Of a DNA stretch of 64,000 nt, positions 35,231 to 43,116 are shown one piece after another. The stretch's first letter is position 1; each line of letters begins with the position of its first letter. The notes beneath the pieces were generated by a model. It was not told where the DNA came from. It was given only the letters and a program-made list of their open reading frames with translations, and searched no databases. Both the position numbers and the translations under genes were made by a program. The stretch covers positions 310,001 to 374,000 of the forward strand of contig JAXGXT010000002.1 in NCBI GenBank assembly GCA_040772665.1. Reading direction: 5' to 3'. The DNA comes from JAXGXT01 sp040772665. GTDB lineage: Bacteria > Bacillota > Clostridia > Lachnospirales > Anaerotignaceae.

Positions 35231-36178
35231 TTAGTTCATTGAGTTTGCGGAACCTAAAACTGATATAATTTTATTTTCAATCATTGCTTCAATATCTTTT
35301 CTTGCATCCCCCAAATATCCTCTTGGGTCAAAAGCTTCAGGCTTTTCTGCAAGTGATTTTCTGATTGCAGCTGTCATAGCAAGACGAATGTCTGTATCCA
35401 TATTAATTTTGCAAACAGCCATTGAGCTTGCCTTACGAAGCATCTCAACAGGTATTCCGCTTGCGCCTTTTAAATTGCCACCATATTGATTGCAGGTTGC
35501 AACAGCGTTTTGGTCAACACTTGAAGCCCCGTGAAGAACAATTGGAAAGTTATGTATTCCTTCTGCTTCAAGCTTTGATGTTATTGTTTCAAGCCTATTA
35601 AAATCAAGCTTTGCCTCGCCTTTAAATTTATAAGCGCCATGGCTTGTTCCTATTGCAATTGCAAGAGAATCTACACCTGTGCGTTTAACAAAATCAACTG
35701 CTTGATCAGGGTCTGTGTAGGTTGCGTTTTCTGCAGAAACATTTACTTCATCTTCAACTCCTGCAAGTTTTCCAAGTTCGGCCTCAACAACAACGCCCTT
35801 AGAATGAGCATATTCAACGATTTCCTTTGTTTTTGCAACGTTCTCTTCATATTCATAATGGGAACCGTCAAACATAACTGATGTAAAGCCGATATCAATG
35901 CATTCTTTGCATATTTCAAAGTCTGCACCATGGTCTAAGTGAAGGGCAATGTCAAGTCCGCTTTCTTCCACTGCTGCTTTAACAATAGCCATTAAATATG
36001 CGGGACGCATATATTTGAATGCACTTTTAGAAACCTGGAGAATAACCTGTGAATTTTGTTTTTTGCATGCATCAACTATTGCCTGCACAATCTCCATGTT
36101 ATTAATATTAAATGCACCGATTGAATACTTTCCAAGAAAAGCTTTTTCAAACATTTCTTTTGTTGTAACCAAAGCCAT
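35231..36178 (-). CDS. fba: class II fructose-1,6-bisphosphate aldolase
   Basis: The 315-residue zinc aldolase has HLDHGADFEI (H80 and H83 near the metal), GFTSVMFDGSHY, VVEAELGKLAGVEDEV, SLAIAIGTSHGAYKF, LHGASSVD and the closing CKINMDTDIRLAMTAAIRK. It cleaves fructose-1,6-bisphosphate to triose phosphates in glycolysis. ATG at 36178 follows AGGTGG. It is a single-gene unit with its own promoter and a strong terminator. Confidence 0.95.
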   Translation of the reverse strand: MALVTTKEMFEKAFLGKYSIGAFNINNMEIVQAIVDACKKQNSQVILQVSKSAFKYMRPAYLMAIVKAAVEESGLDIALHLDHGADFEICKECIDIGFTSVMFDGSHYEYEENVAKTKEIVEYAHSKGVVVEAELGKLAGVEDEVNVSAENATYTDPDQAVDFVKRTGVDSLAIAIGTSHGAYKFKGEAKLDFNRLETITSKLEAEGIHNFPIVLHGASSVDQNAVATCNQYGGNLKGASGIPVEMLRKASSMAVCKINMDTDIRLAMTAAIRKSLAEKPEAFDPRGYLGDARKDIEAMIENKIISVLGSANSMN

Positions 36179-36220
36179 ACTAATACCACCTTTCGGATGA
36201 AAAAAATATACTTATTTACA

Positions 36221-36249
36221 ATTATACCCCTTTCAACCTTTTAATACAA
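36221..36249 (-). promoter_or_regulatory. sigma-A promoter of fba
   Basis: On the minus strand TTGTAT, 17 bases, TATAAT, ending 43 bases before the fba start. Confidence 0.8.
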
Positions 36250-36272
36250 GGAATTTAATTTAAGAGAAAGTG

Positions 36273-36301
36273 TTTTAATTTGCTTTTTTTTATGTTATAA
36301 T
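36273..36301 (+). promoter_or_regulatory. extended -10 promoter of the lspA-like gene
   Basis: TGTTATAAT (36293-36301) carries the extended TGn element and a perfect TATAAT (36296-36301), with a weak TTTTAA -35 (36273-36278) 17 bases upstream. Confidence 0.6.
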
Positions 36302-36374
36302 GGCATCAGATGAGAAGTTTTAAAGGCTTTGAAGCCATAAAAAGACATTTGAGGAAATAAGAAAGGGTCTTGAT

Positions 36375-36821
36375 TTGGTATATTTAGCGATAATAATTTT
36401 AATACTAATTTTAGATTTATACACAAAAAGTGTTGCGGTTAAAAACCTTGAGGTTGAAGAAAAAAGGAAGGCTCCTTTTAAAAATACCTTTTGGTGGCAC
36501 AGAAAAAACTATGGTGTTGCCTACAGCCAATTCAGCAAGTTTCCAAATGCAGTTAAGCTTGTGACAAGTGTTTTAACATTAATGGGATATTTATTTCTTT
36601 TTATTTTGCTGCGGTTTAAAGGGCTGCGAACTTTAAAGATTGGTCTTTCAATGGCACTTGGCGGAGCAAGCGGTAATTTAATTGATCGTGTCAGGAATAA
36701 TTGCGTTACAGACTTTATATATATAAGGTGTGAGAACGCACCCATTTTTAACCTGGCCGATGTGTTTATTGTTATCGGTTCTTTGGCGGCAGCTATTGCA
36801 GCCTTAAAAATTAAAGATTGA
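36375..36821 (+). CDS. divergent signal peptidase II-like membrane protein
   Basis: The 148-residue protein has four membrane segments and keeps both LspA aspartates, D104 in SGNLIDRVR and D129 in FNLADVFIVIG. DLYTKS (14-19) aligns with the DQxxK motif but lacks Q, and KNYGVAYSQF replaces the VxNxGxAF block. It is therefore a paralogue of the canonical lspA at 9757. It starts with TTG after GAAAGGG, and its stop is three bases before the 6S RNA. It may process a subset of lipoproteins or act in sporulation; this is inference. Confidence 0.75.
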   Translation: MVYLAIIILILILDLYTKSVAVKNLEVEEKRKAPFKNTFWWHRKNYGVAYSQFSKFPNAVKLVTSVLTLMGYLFLFILLRFKGLRTLKIGLSMALGGASGNLIDRVRNNCVTDFIYIRCENAPIFNLADVFIVIGSLAAAIAALKIKD

Positions 36822-36823
36822 GT

Positions 36824-37010
36824 ATTCTCCTGAGATGTTCGATAACCTGTTTATTTGAACCTACATCATAATCATGGGAACCCTATACACAAAGATATGT
36901 CAGGCCTCAAGCTAATTCCCTTTGGGCAGAGGAAGACAAAATCAACAGTTGCGGGTACCCCCCTAGCCAAGGCTAGGTGTCAAATGGCGGGAACGGCATC
37001 TTGGGATATT
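36824..37010 (+). ncRNA. ssrS: 6S RNA
   Basis: The 5' end ATTCTCCTGAGATGTTCG and the 3' end GGCATCTTGGGATATT correspond closely to the ends of bacterial 6S RNA (Escherichia coli starts AUUUCUCUGAGAUGUUCG and ends in CGGCAUCUCGGAGAUU). CCTGAGATG pairs with CATCTTGGG to close the long rod-like helix. Conserved internal segments such as GAACCTACATCATAATCATGGGAACCC lie near the 5' half. 6S RNA binds sigma-A RNA polymerase and releases it when product RNAs are made. Length is about 187 bases. End coordinates are approximate. A clear promoter is not seen, so processing from the lspA-like transcript is possible. Confidence 0.9.
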
Positions 37011-37023
37011 ACATAGACTTTAT

Positions 37024-37058
37024 GGGTGAGATATTTTTTATCTTGCCCTTATTTTATT
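37024..37058 (+). terminator. terminator downstream of 6S RNA
   Basis: GGGTGAGAT pairs with ATCTTGCCC (two G-T pairs), loop of seven, followed by TTATTTTATTT. Confidence 0.7.
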
Positions 37059-37077
37059 TCACAAATTGGAGGGAATT

Positions 37078-39450
37078 ATGAAAAAACAAATTATTATTGT
37101 TTTTACGGCTGTAATGCTGGCTTTAAGCGGCTGCACAAAGAAAGAAAATCAAACCCCCAAGGGAAACATTATTACAGAAGGAAAAAATGAAACTCAAACA
37201 CCTAAGCCTGGTGAAAACATTCCTATTTCAAGGGCTTTAGCGGCAAAAATGCTGGCTCTTGCTTTTAGCACGACGGAAGAAATAGCAAACATGGATAACG
37301 AAATAGATTTTTTGGATATTGATAATAATGCATGGTACTATCCTTACATAAACAGAGTTTGTTTTCTTGGGCTTATGAGAGGAACGGACAAAGGGTTTTT
37401 GCCCGACGAGCCTCTTAGTTTAAGACAGGTTCAAATTATACTTGAGGATATTTCTAATAAGAAAGTCGAAGCCAATAAATCCAATTTAGATAAAGCCGTT
37501 TCATTAAGTCTTTGGACAGAGCTATTTTATGAGGCAATTAAGGAAAAAACTGAAGAGTTGGGAATTAAAGTTAAAGAAACATCAATCTTTGCCACGGCAG
37601 AGCAAGGAAACATGCCATCGTGGAGTGTATCCACAGAAAAGGGAGTTTTAAAATGCAATGGATATGCCATAGATGCATACGTGGATAAAACCGTAAAGGC
37701 TTTGATAAAAGAAAATGAGATTATGGGAATACTTTCTATTGAAAAGGATTACGGACAATTTAAAAATGTATATATTAAAAATAATGATAATAAAAGTATA
37801 GAGATTTTTTACGAAGGGGGAAACCGAACATTTAATTACGCAAATACAGTTGATATGCCCATAGCTGATGTTGAAATAAAAAACGGAGAAATTATAAATA
37901 TACTGCCAACTGAAACAAGTTTTAGAGATACAGTTAAGCTGATTGATAATAAAAAAGTTTCTTTGGAAGAAAAGGGCGAATTAAAATTAAGTGAAGATTT
38001 TAAAGTTTATGATGTAAATGACGAAGTGGTTTTTAAAGAAAAGTCTGCATTAATCTGCGGAACAAACATAGGCAAGCTTTACATAAAGGATAATGTTGTG
38101 TGTGCCGCTGTTATAGACCAAAATGCAGCTTTAAAAGACTTAAGGGTGGTTATAGGAACAACAGGATTTTCAGGATATGTTCATAAAAATGCAGATATTA
38201 CAAGTACTGGTTTGCTTTCAGTTAAATCGGGAGAAGATTTGACAGAAGTAAAAAAAATAAATCTCCCTCAGGATGATAAAAAATATTTTGGGGAAAACAG
38301 CAGAATTTATGTATATGCCCAAAAAGAAAAATCAATAGAAATTTCTTCAATAGAAAGAAACTGGCAGGGGCTATATCCGCAATATAGTGGTGTTATCGAG
38401 ATAGAAAAAAGAGAAGACGGATATGTGATTGTAAATGAAATTGACATGGAAACATACCTTGCCGCAGTTGTGCCAAGTGAAATGCCTTCATCCTATGGTT
38501 TAGAGGCATCAAAGGTGCAGGCAATCTGTGCAAGAAGTTATGCTTACAATCAATTTTTTACTAATAAATTTTATGAATACGGTGCTAATATTGATGATTC
38601 TGTTATGAGTCAGGTATATAACAACATTCCTGCCAATGACATTTCAAAAAAAGCAGTAAAAGAAACAGAGGGAATGTATTTACAGCATAATGATGAAGTA
38701 ATAAGTGCAAACTTTTTCTCCACTTCCTGCGGCTCTTTTGCAAACAGCGGAGAAGTTTGGTCAAAGGGCAATATGTTTCCATCTGAAAGCAAGGAATATT
38801 TAAAGGCGCATAATGAAACCAATGAAAATTTAAGTGATGAGGAAAGTATGCGTAATTTCATTTTTTCTGATAATACAGGCTATGATGGATGGAGTGAATG
38901 GAGCAGATGGGAAGTTACAATGAATCAAAACCAGCTTATGTATACAATAGAAAACAATCTTCAAAAAGCATATTTATCAAGCCCAAACCTTGTTAAAACA
39001 CTTCAGGATAATTATGAGTTTAAAAGCCGACCTATAGAACCTTTGGGAAAAATTATAGATATAAAGGTCCTGAAAAGAGGGGCAGGAGGAAACATAATGG
39101 GGCTTAAAATAGAGGGGGACAAGAACACAATTCTTTTAAGAACAGAATATATAATCAGAACTGTTCTTCGCCCTGTGGGAGAAAACGAGCCTGTGGAAAC
39201 AACCCTTAAAAACGGAAGAAAAATAAACAATTATTCTCTTATGCCAAGTGCGTATTTTATCATGGAAACAGAAAGTGATGAAGAAGGCTTTATAAAACAG
39301 ATAACCTTTATTGGCGGAGGAAACGGGCATGGTGTGGGAATGAGCCAAAACGGAGTTAAAAAAATGGCGGAAGAAGGCAAAACATATAAAGAGATTTTAA
39401 GTTACTATTATAAAGGAACGGAAGTAATTGCTAAAAACACAAGCAAATGA
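37078..39450 (+). CDS. SpoIID/LytB-domain lipoprotein with SLH-like segment
   Basis: The 790-residue protein begins with a lipoprotein signal peptide, MKKQIIIVFTAVMLALSGC, with lipobox LSGC. An SLH-like module (about 50-120: FLDIDNNAWYYPYINRVCFLGLMRG) and a long middle region follow. The SpoIID domain starts near 440: YSGVIEIEKREDGYVIVNEIDMETYLAAVVPSEMPSSYGLEASKVQAICARSYA, with the conserved glutamate at E468. The C-terminus GNGHGVGMSQNGVKKMAEEG closes the fold. SpoIID-type enzymes are lytic transglycosylases for denuded glycan. It is far longer than SpoIID (about 340), so it is likely a vegetative or sporulation-associated relative. TTG at 37066 was rejected, since GGAGGG sits there. Confidence 0.8.
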   Translation: MKKQIIIVFTAVMLALSGCTKKENQTPKGNIITEGKNETQTPKPGENIPISRALAAKMLALAFSTTEEIANMDNEIDFLDIDNNAWYYPYINRVCFLGLMRGTDKGFLPDEPLSLRQVQIILEDISNKKVEANKSNLDKAVSLSLWTELFYEAIKEKTEELGIKVKETSIFATAEQGNMPSWSVSTEKGVLKCNGYAIDAYVDKTVKALIKENEIMGILSIEKDYGQFKNVYIKNNDNKSIEIFYEGGNRTFNYANTVDMPIADVEIKNGEIINILPTETSFRDTVKLIDNKKVSLEEKGELKLSEDFKVYDVNDEVVFKEKSALICGTNIGKLYIKDNVVCAAVIDQNAALKDLRVVIGTTGFSGYVHKNADITSTGLLSVKSGEDLTEVKKINLPQDDKKYFGENSRIYVYAQKEKSIEISSIERNWQGLYPQYSGVIEIEKREDGYVIVNEIDMETYLAAVVPSEMPSSYGLEASKVQAICARSYAYNQFFTNKFYEYGANIDDSVMSQVYNNIPANDISKKAVKETEGMYLQHNDEVISANFFSTSCGSFANSGEVWSKGNMFPSESKEYLKAHNETNENLSDEESMRNFIFSDNTGYDGWSEWSRWEVTMNQNQLMYTIENNLQKAYLSSPNLVKTLQDNYEFKSRPIEPLGKIIDIKVLKRGAGGNIMGLKIEGDKNTILLRTEYIIRTVLRPVGENEPVETTLKNGRKINNYSLMPSAYFIMETESDEEGFIKQITFIGGGNGHGVGMSQNGVKKMAEEGKTYKEILSYYYKGTEVIAKNTSK

Positions 39451-39487
39451 TAAAATATACAAAAGAATTGACAGAAGGTGTTGAAAA

Positions 39488-41020
39488 TTGTTATCTAAAA
39501 TTATAAGCAGTGCCGTTATTGGCGTTGATGGATATATTGTTGAGGTTGAAGTGGATATAAGCAGCGGCTTGCCCTCAATTGACTTAGTTGGACTTCCAGA
39601 TTCGGCTGTCAAAGAATCAAAGGAAAGGGTAAGAACAGCCATTAAAAACAGCGGATTTCAATTTCCTGTTAAAAGAATAACTGTTAATCTTGCTCCTGCC
39701 GATACAAAAAAAGAGGGTGCATCTTTTGATTTGCCCATAGCAATAGGAATTTTACAGAGCTGTGAAATTATAGACGAAAAAGCAACGAAAGACATTCTTT
39801 TCACAGGAGAGCTTTCCCTTGACGGCTCCATAAGAAGTGTCAGCGGTGTTTTGCCCATGGTTTACAGTGCCTTTAAAAGCGGAATTAAAAAGTTTATTGT
39901 TCCTTATCAAAATGCTAAAGAGGCATCTCTTGTTGAAGGTGCAGAAGTTTATGCTGTTAAAAACTTAAAAGAACTGTGTGAGCATTTAAATTCAAGTAAA
40001 AAAGTGGATACATTTAATTTTAATGCAAGAGATTTATTTAACGGAAACTATGACGATGAGGTTTTAGATTTTGCCCATGTAAAAGGTCAGGAAAACGTAA
40101 AAAGGGCAATGGAAATAGCCGCCGCAGGATATCACAATATACTTCTTGTGGGGCCTCCGGGGTCAGGCAAAACAATGCTTGCCAAAAGAATGCCGTCAAT
40201 AATGCCAAGGCTTACATTTGATGAATGTTTAGAGATTACAAAGATATACAGTGTGGCTGGGCTTCTTTCCGACAAAGAAACTCTTATAAACAAAAGACCT
40301 TTTCGTTCGCCTCATCACACAATTTCAGCCTCTGCCCTTACAGGAGGGGGAAGAATACCTAAGCCCGGAGAAATTTCTCTTGCAAACAAAGGTGCGCTTT
40401 TTCTTGATGAATTTCCTGAGTTTGCAAGAAATGCCCTTGAAATTATGCGTCAGCCCCTTGAAGACGGGGAAGTGACAATTTCAAGAGTGAACGGCACAGT
40501 TACATATCCCTCTGATTTTATGCTTATAGCGGCTATGAATCCATGCCCTTGCGGCTATCTTGGAGATGGTGACAGATGCCGCTGCACTACCAATGAAATT
40601 GTTAAGTATTCAAGCAAAATTTCAGGCCCTCTTCTTGATAGAATCGATATACAGGTGGAGGCTGCGTCAATAAAGTACGATGATTTAAGCAACAACAAAG
40701 AACAGGAAGGTTCTTATGAAATTAGAAACCGAGTTGAAAAGGCTCATGAAATTCAGCTTGAAAGATATAAGAATGACAGCATACATTTTAACAGCCAGCT
40801 TACAGCACCTCTTATTGAAAAATACTGTATACTTGGAGATAACGAAAAGGCACTTCTTAAAAACGCTTTTGAGAGAATGAATTTAAGTGCAAGGGGATAC
40901 CATAAAATTTTAAAGACTGCCAGAACTGTTGCAGATTTAGACGGAAGTGAAAAAGTAACTATTAAGCACTTGGCGGAGGTAATTCAATACAGAAGTCTTG
41001 ACAGAAAATATTTTATGTAA
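39488..41020 (+). CDS. YifB/ComM family Mg-chelatase-like AAA+ ATPase
   Basis: The 510-residue protein has an N-terminal ChlI-like domain (GVDGYIVEVEVDISSGLPSIDLVGLPDSAVKESKERVRTAIKNSGF, about 12-58). An AAA+ core follows with GPPGSGKTMLAKRMPSIMP (Walker A, near 220), FRSPHHTISASALTGGG, GALFLDEFPEF (Walker B) and LDRIDI, with a C-terminal lid. The ComM branch promotes branch migration in natural transformation in Gram-negative bacteria; function in Clostridia is less clear. It starts at TTG 39488 with GAAGGTG upstream. Confidence 0.9.
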   Translation: MLSKIISSAVIGVDGYIVEVEVDISSGLPSIDLVGLPDSAVKESKERVRTAIKNSGFQFPVKRITVNLAPADTKKEGASFDLPIAIGILQSCEIIDEKATKDILFTGELSLDGSIRSVSGVLPMVYSAFKSGIKKFIVPYQNAKEASLVEGAEVYAVKNLKELCEHLNSSKKVDTFNFNARDLFNGNYDDEVLDFAHVKGQENVKRAMEIAAAGYHNILLVGPPGSGKTMLAKRMPSIMPRLTFDECLEITKIYSVAGLLSDKETLINKRPFRSPHHTISASALTGGGRIPKPGEISLANKGALFLDEFPEFARNALEIMRQPLEDGEVTISRVNGTVTYPSDFMLIAAMNPCPCGYLGDGDRCRCTTNEIVKYSSKISGPLLDRIDIQVEAASIKYDDLSNNKEQEGSYEIRNRVEKAHEIQLERYKNDSIHFNSQLTAPLIEKYCILGDNEKALLKNAFERMNLSARGYHKILKTARTVADLDGSEKVTIKHLAEVIQYRSLDRKYFM

Positions 41021-41066
41021 TAAAAAATGCCGCAAAGCATACTCTTTTTAAAAAGGAGGTGCTTTT

Positions 41067-41663
41067 GTGGCTGATTTTATTTTATATCTAACAGGAATTA
41101 TAAAAGCTTTTGGTTATCTGGGGATTTTTATTGCTACTGCTTTTGAATATGCCTGCTTTCCCGTTTCAAGTGAAATTCTTCTTCCTTTTATAGGATATTC
41201 GGTTTTTTTAGGACGGATGTCATATCTTGCCGCAGTTTTTTCAAGCACTTTAGGTGCTTTTTTTGGATGCAGTTTTTGTTATGGTCTTGGCAGGTTCGGG
41301 GTTAGATTTATAGAAGGGAAAGTTTATGATAAGTTTCCTTCTTTAAAAGAGGGAATAAAAAAAGCCGAGGGCTATTTTAATAAAATAGGTCGGCAATCTG
41401 TGTTTTTTGGAAGGCTTATGCCTATAGTCAGAACTTATATTTCTTTTCCCGCAGGAATGGCAAAAATGAAATATTCAACATTTCTTTTTTTCTCAATTCT
41501 TGGGGCATTTGTTTGGAACATTATTCTTATTGGGCTTGGATATTTAATGGGTGAACACTGGAAAGAAATTTCCGTATTTTTTTCTCAAAATAAAACTTTA
41601 ATTACACTAATTGTCTTGATATTGTTTCTGGTTTTATATTTGGTTAAGAAAAAACATAATTAA
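41067..41663 (+). CDS. DedA-family membrane protein
   Basis: The 198-residue protein has five or six hydrophobic segments, the DedA/SNARE-associated block FEYACFPVSSEILLPFIGYSVFLGRMSYL (about 26-54), FFGRLMPIVRTYISFPAGMAKM (near 112-134), and closing hydrophobic helices. DedA proteins work in lipid flipping and membrane homeostasis. GTG at 41067 follows AAGGAGGTG. It stands next to YifB without clear coupling and converges on lysR; the 56-base gap has no terminator that I can identify. Confidence 0.85.
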   Translation: MADFILYLTGIIKAFGYLGIFIATAFEYACFPVSSEILLPFIGYSVFLGRMSYLAAVFSSTLGAFFGCSFCYGLGRFGVRFIEGKVYDKFPSLKEGIKKAEGYFNKIGRQSVFFGRLMPIVRTYISFPAGMAKMKYSTFLFFSILGAFVWNIILIGLGYLMGEHWKEISVFFSQNKTLITLIVLILFLVLYLVKKKHN

Positions 41664-41719
41664 ATGTCGTAATTTATAAAAGGTCAAAATTCAAGTTCGC
41701 TTTTAATATAAATTTCTAA

Positions 41720-42682
41720 TTAGTTTTCAGAATTAAATTTATAAATAACTTTTTGTGAGAAAGTAATAAATTCTGCCATTGCCTGTGTTACATATTTATT
41801 TTTTTTATGAGCAAAAACTATGTTTCTTTTGGTTAAATCACTTTTAATTTTATAAAAAACTACATCAGTTTTTGAATATCCATATATTATAACTTTGTCT
41901 GTAACAAAAGAAATTCCCATGCCCATACAAGAAATATTATAACTTGTCATAAGCTGGTCAAGATACATAACAACCTTTGGTGCAAAGCCTGCCTCTCTGC
42001 AAAGCGCCAATGCTCTTTCGCCCATATCATTTCCGTCTTTTAAAAATAAGAAGTTTTCGTTTCTGAAATTTTGTAATGAAACAGCAGGGAAGTCTTGTTT
42101 TAAATGTTTTTTATTTTTTATGTCAGCGGCACTTAGTTGATACTCCTTTAAAATCGTGTTCACTTCGTAATCTTTAGGAACGGCCAAAATTACATTTTCT
42201 TTTAAAACAGGATAGCATGAATATATTTTGCTGTTAAAATCAAAGCTGTCCATAACAAGGTCAATTTCTTCACCTAAAAGCTCTTTATGAAGCCTTGAAG
42301 AATGAGCTTCTATTAAATCAATTTCTATTGCAGGGTGTTTTTTTGAAAACTTTGAAATGGCATGGGGAAGAATGTATGAAGCGAAGAAGTTTGAACCTCC
42401 GATTTTTAAATGCCCTGCATTTAAGGTTGCCATATCGTTTAGCCTGCATTCAAGATTATGCTGTATGCTTAAAATCTCTTCAACGGCTTCAATATAAACT
42501 TTCCCTGATTCTGTTAAAGTAAGAGGTGACATGCTTCTGTTAAAAAAAACAGTTCCTGCTTCTTTTTCCGCTTTTTTAATTGCTGTGCTTAGAGCAGGCT
42601 GAGAAATTCCAAGCTTATTTGCCGCCTTGGAAAAATTCTTTTCTTTATATACCTCGTATACATAGTGCATGTTTTGAAGCAT
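41720..42682 (-). CDS. LysR-family transcriptional regulator
   Basis: The 320-residue protein has the LysR winged helix-turn-helix at the N-terminus (NFSKAANKLGISQPALSTAIKKAEKEAGTVFFNRS, about 17-51) and a two-lobed effector domain from about 90. The effector is not evident. ATG at 42682 follows AAGGAG. It lies 16 bases after DUF523 and is on the same strand as prfC, so it is probably last in a three-gene unit. No divergent target gene lies next to its start, unlike many LysR genes. Confidence 0.88.
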   Translation of the reverse strand: MLQNMHYVYEVYKEKNFSKAANKLGISQPALSTAIKKAEKEAGTVFFNRSMSPLTLTESGKVYIEAVEEILSIQHNLECRLNDMATLNAGHLKIGGSNFFASYILPHAISKFSKKHPAIEIDLIEAHSSRLHKELLGEEIDLVMDSFDFNSKIYSCYPVLKENVILAVPKDYEVNTILKEYQLSAADIKNKKHLKQDFPAVSLQNFRNENFLFLKDGNDMGERALALCREAGFAPKVVMYLDQLMTSYNISCMGMGISFVTDKVIIYGYSKTDVVFYKIKSDLTKRNIVFAHKKNKYVTQAMAEFITFSQKVIYKFNSEN

Positions 42683-42698
42683 GGCTCTACTCCTTAAT

Positions 42699-43115
42699 TT
42701 AAAAGTTTTCTTCGTTTTTAACAGTTATTCCGTTGTCAGATAAAAGCTGTGCCGTTATTCCGTTTCCGTTTATAAGAGTTTTATTAAAATTGCCGTCATA
42801 TATTTTTCCGTAACCGCAAGAGGGGCTGTTACTTTTTAAAATGGCAAGGTTTATGTTGTTTATTTTGGCCAATCTCAAAACTATATTGGCACCTTTTTTA
42901 AAGCTGTCTGTATAGATATTCCCCTCTTTGTCAACAACTTCATTGTTTCTAATTTCAACAGGCGGTCTTGGCGTTGGCCTGCCGCCTAACTGCTCAGGAC
43001 ATATGGCAATAAGTGTATGTTTGCCTAAAAGCTGATTTATTTTAGGATATTCCTTAACACTGCAATCATATCTGCATTCAAGCCCTAAAAGACAAGCACT
43101 TATTAATATGTTCAT
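42699..43115 (-). CDS. DUF523 family protein
   Basis: This 138-residue protein has the DUF523 (YbbK-like) pattern: ISACLLGLECRYDCS near the N-terminus, CPEQLGGRPTPRPPVEI (about 48-64), and LKSNSPSCGYGKIYDG (about 95-110). Conserved cysteines suggest a metal or thiol role. TTG at 43136 would give seven extra residues and overlap prfC by 20 bases; ATG at 43115 is immediately after the prfC stop and better fits homologues. The biochemical function is not known. Confidence 0.85.
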   Translation of the reverse strand: MNILISACLLGLECRYDCSVKEYPKINQLLGKHTLIAICPEQLGGRPTPRPPVEIRNNEVVDKEGNIYTDSFKKGANIVLRLAKINNINLAILKSNSPSCGYGKIYDGNFNKTLINGNGITAQLLSDNGITVKNEENF

Positions 43116-43116
43116 G

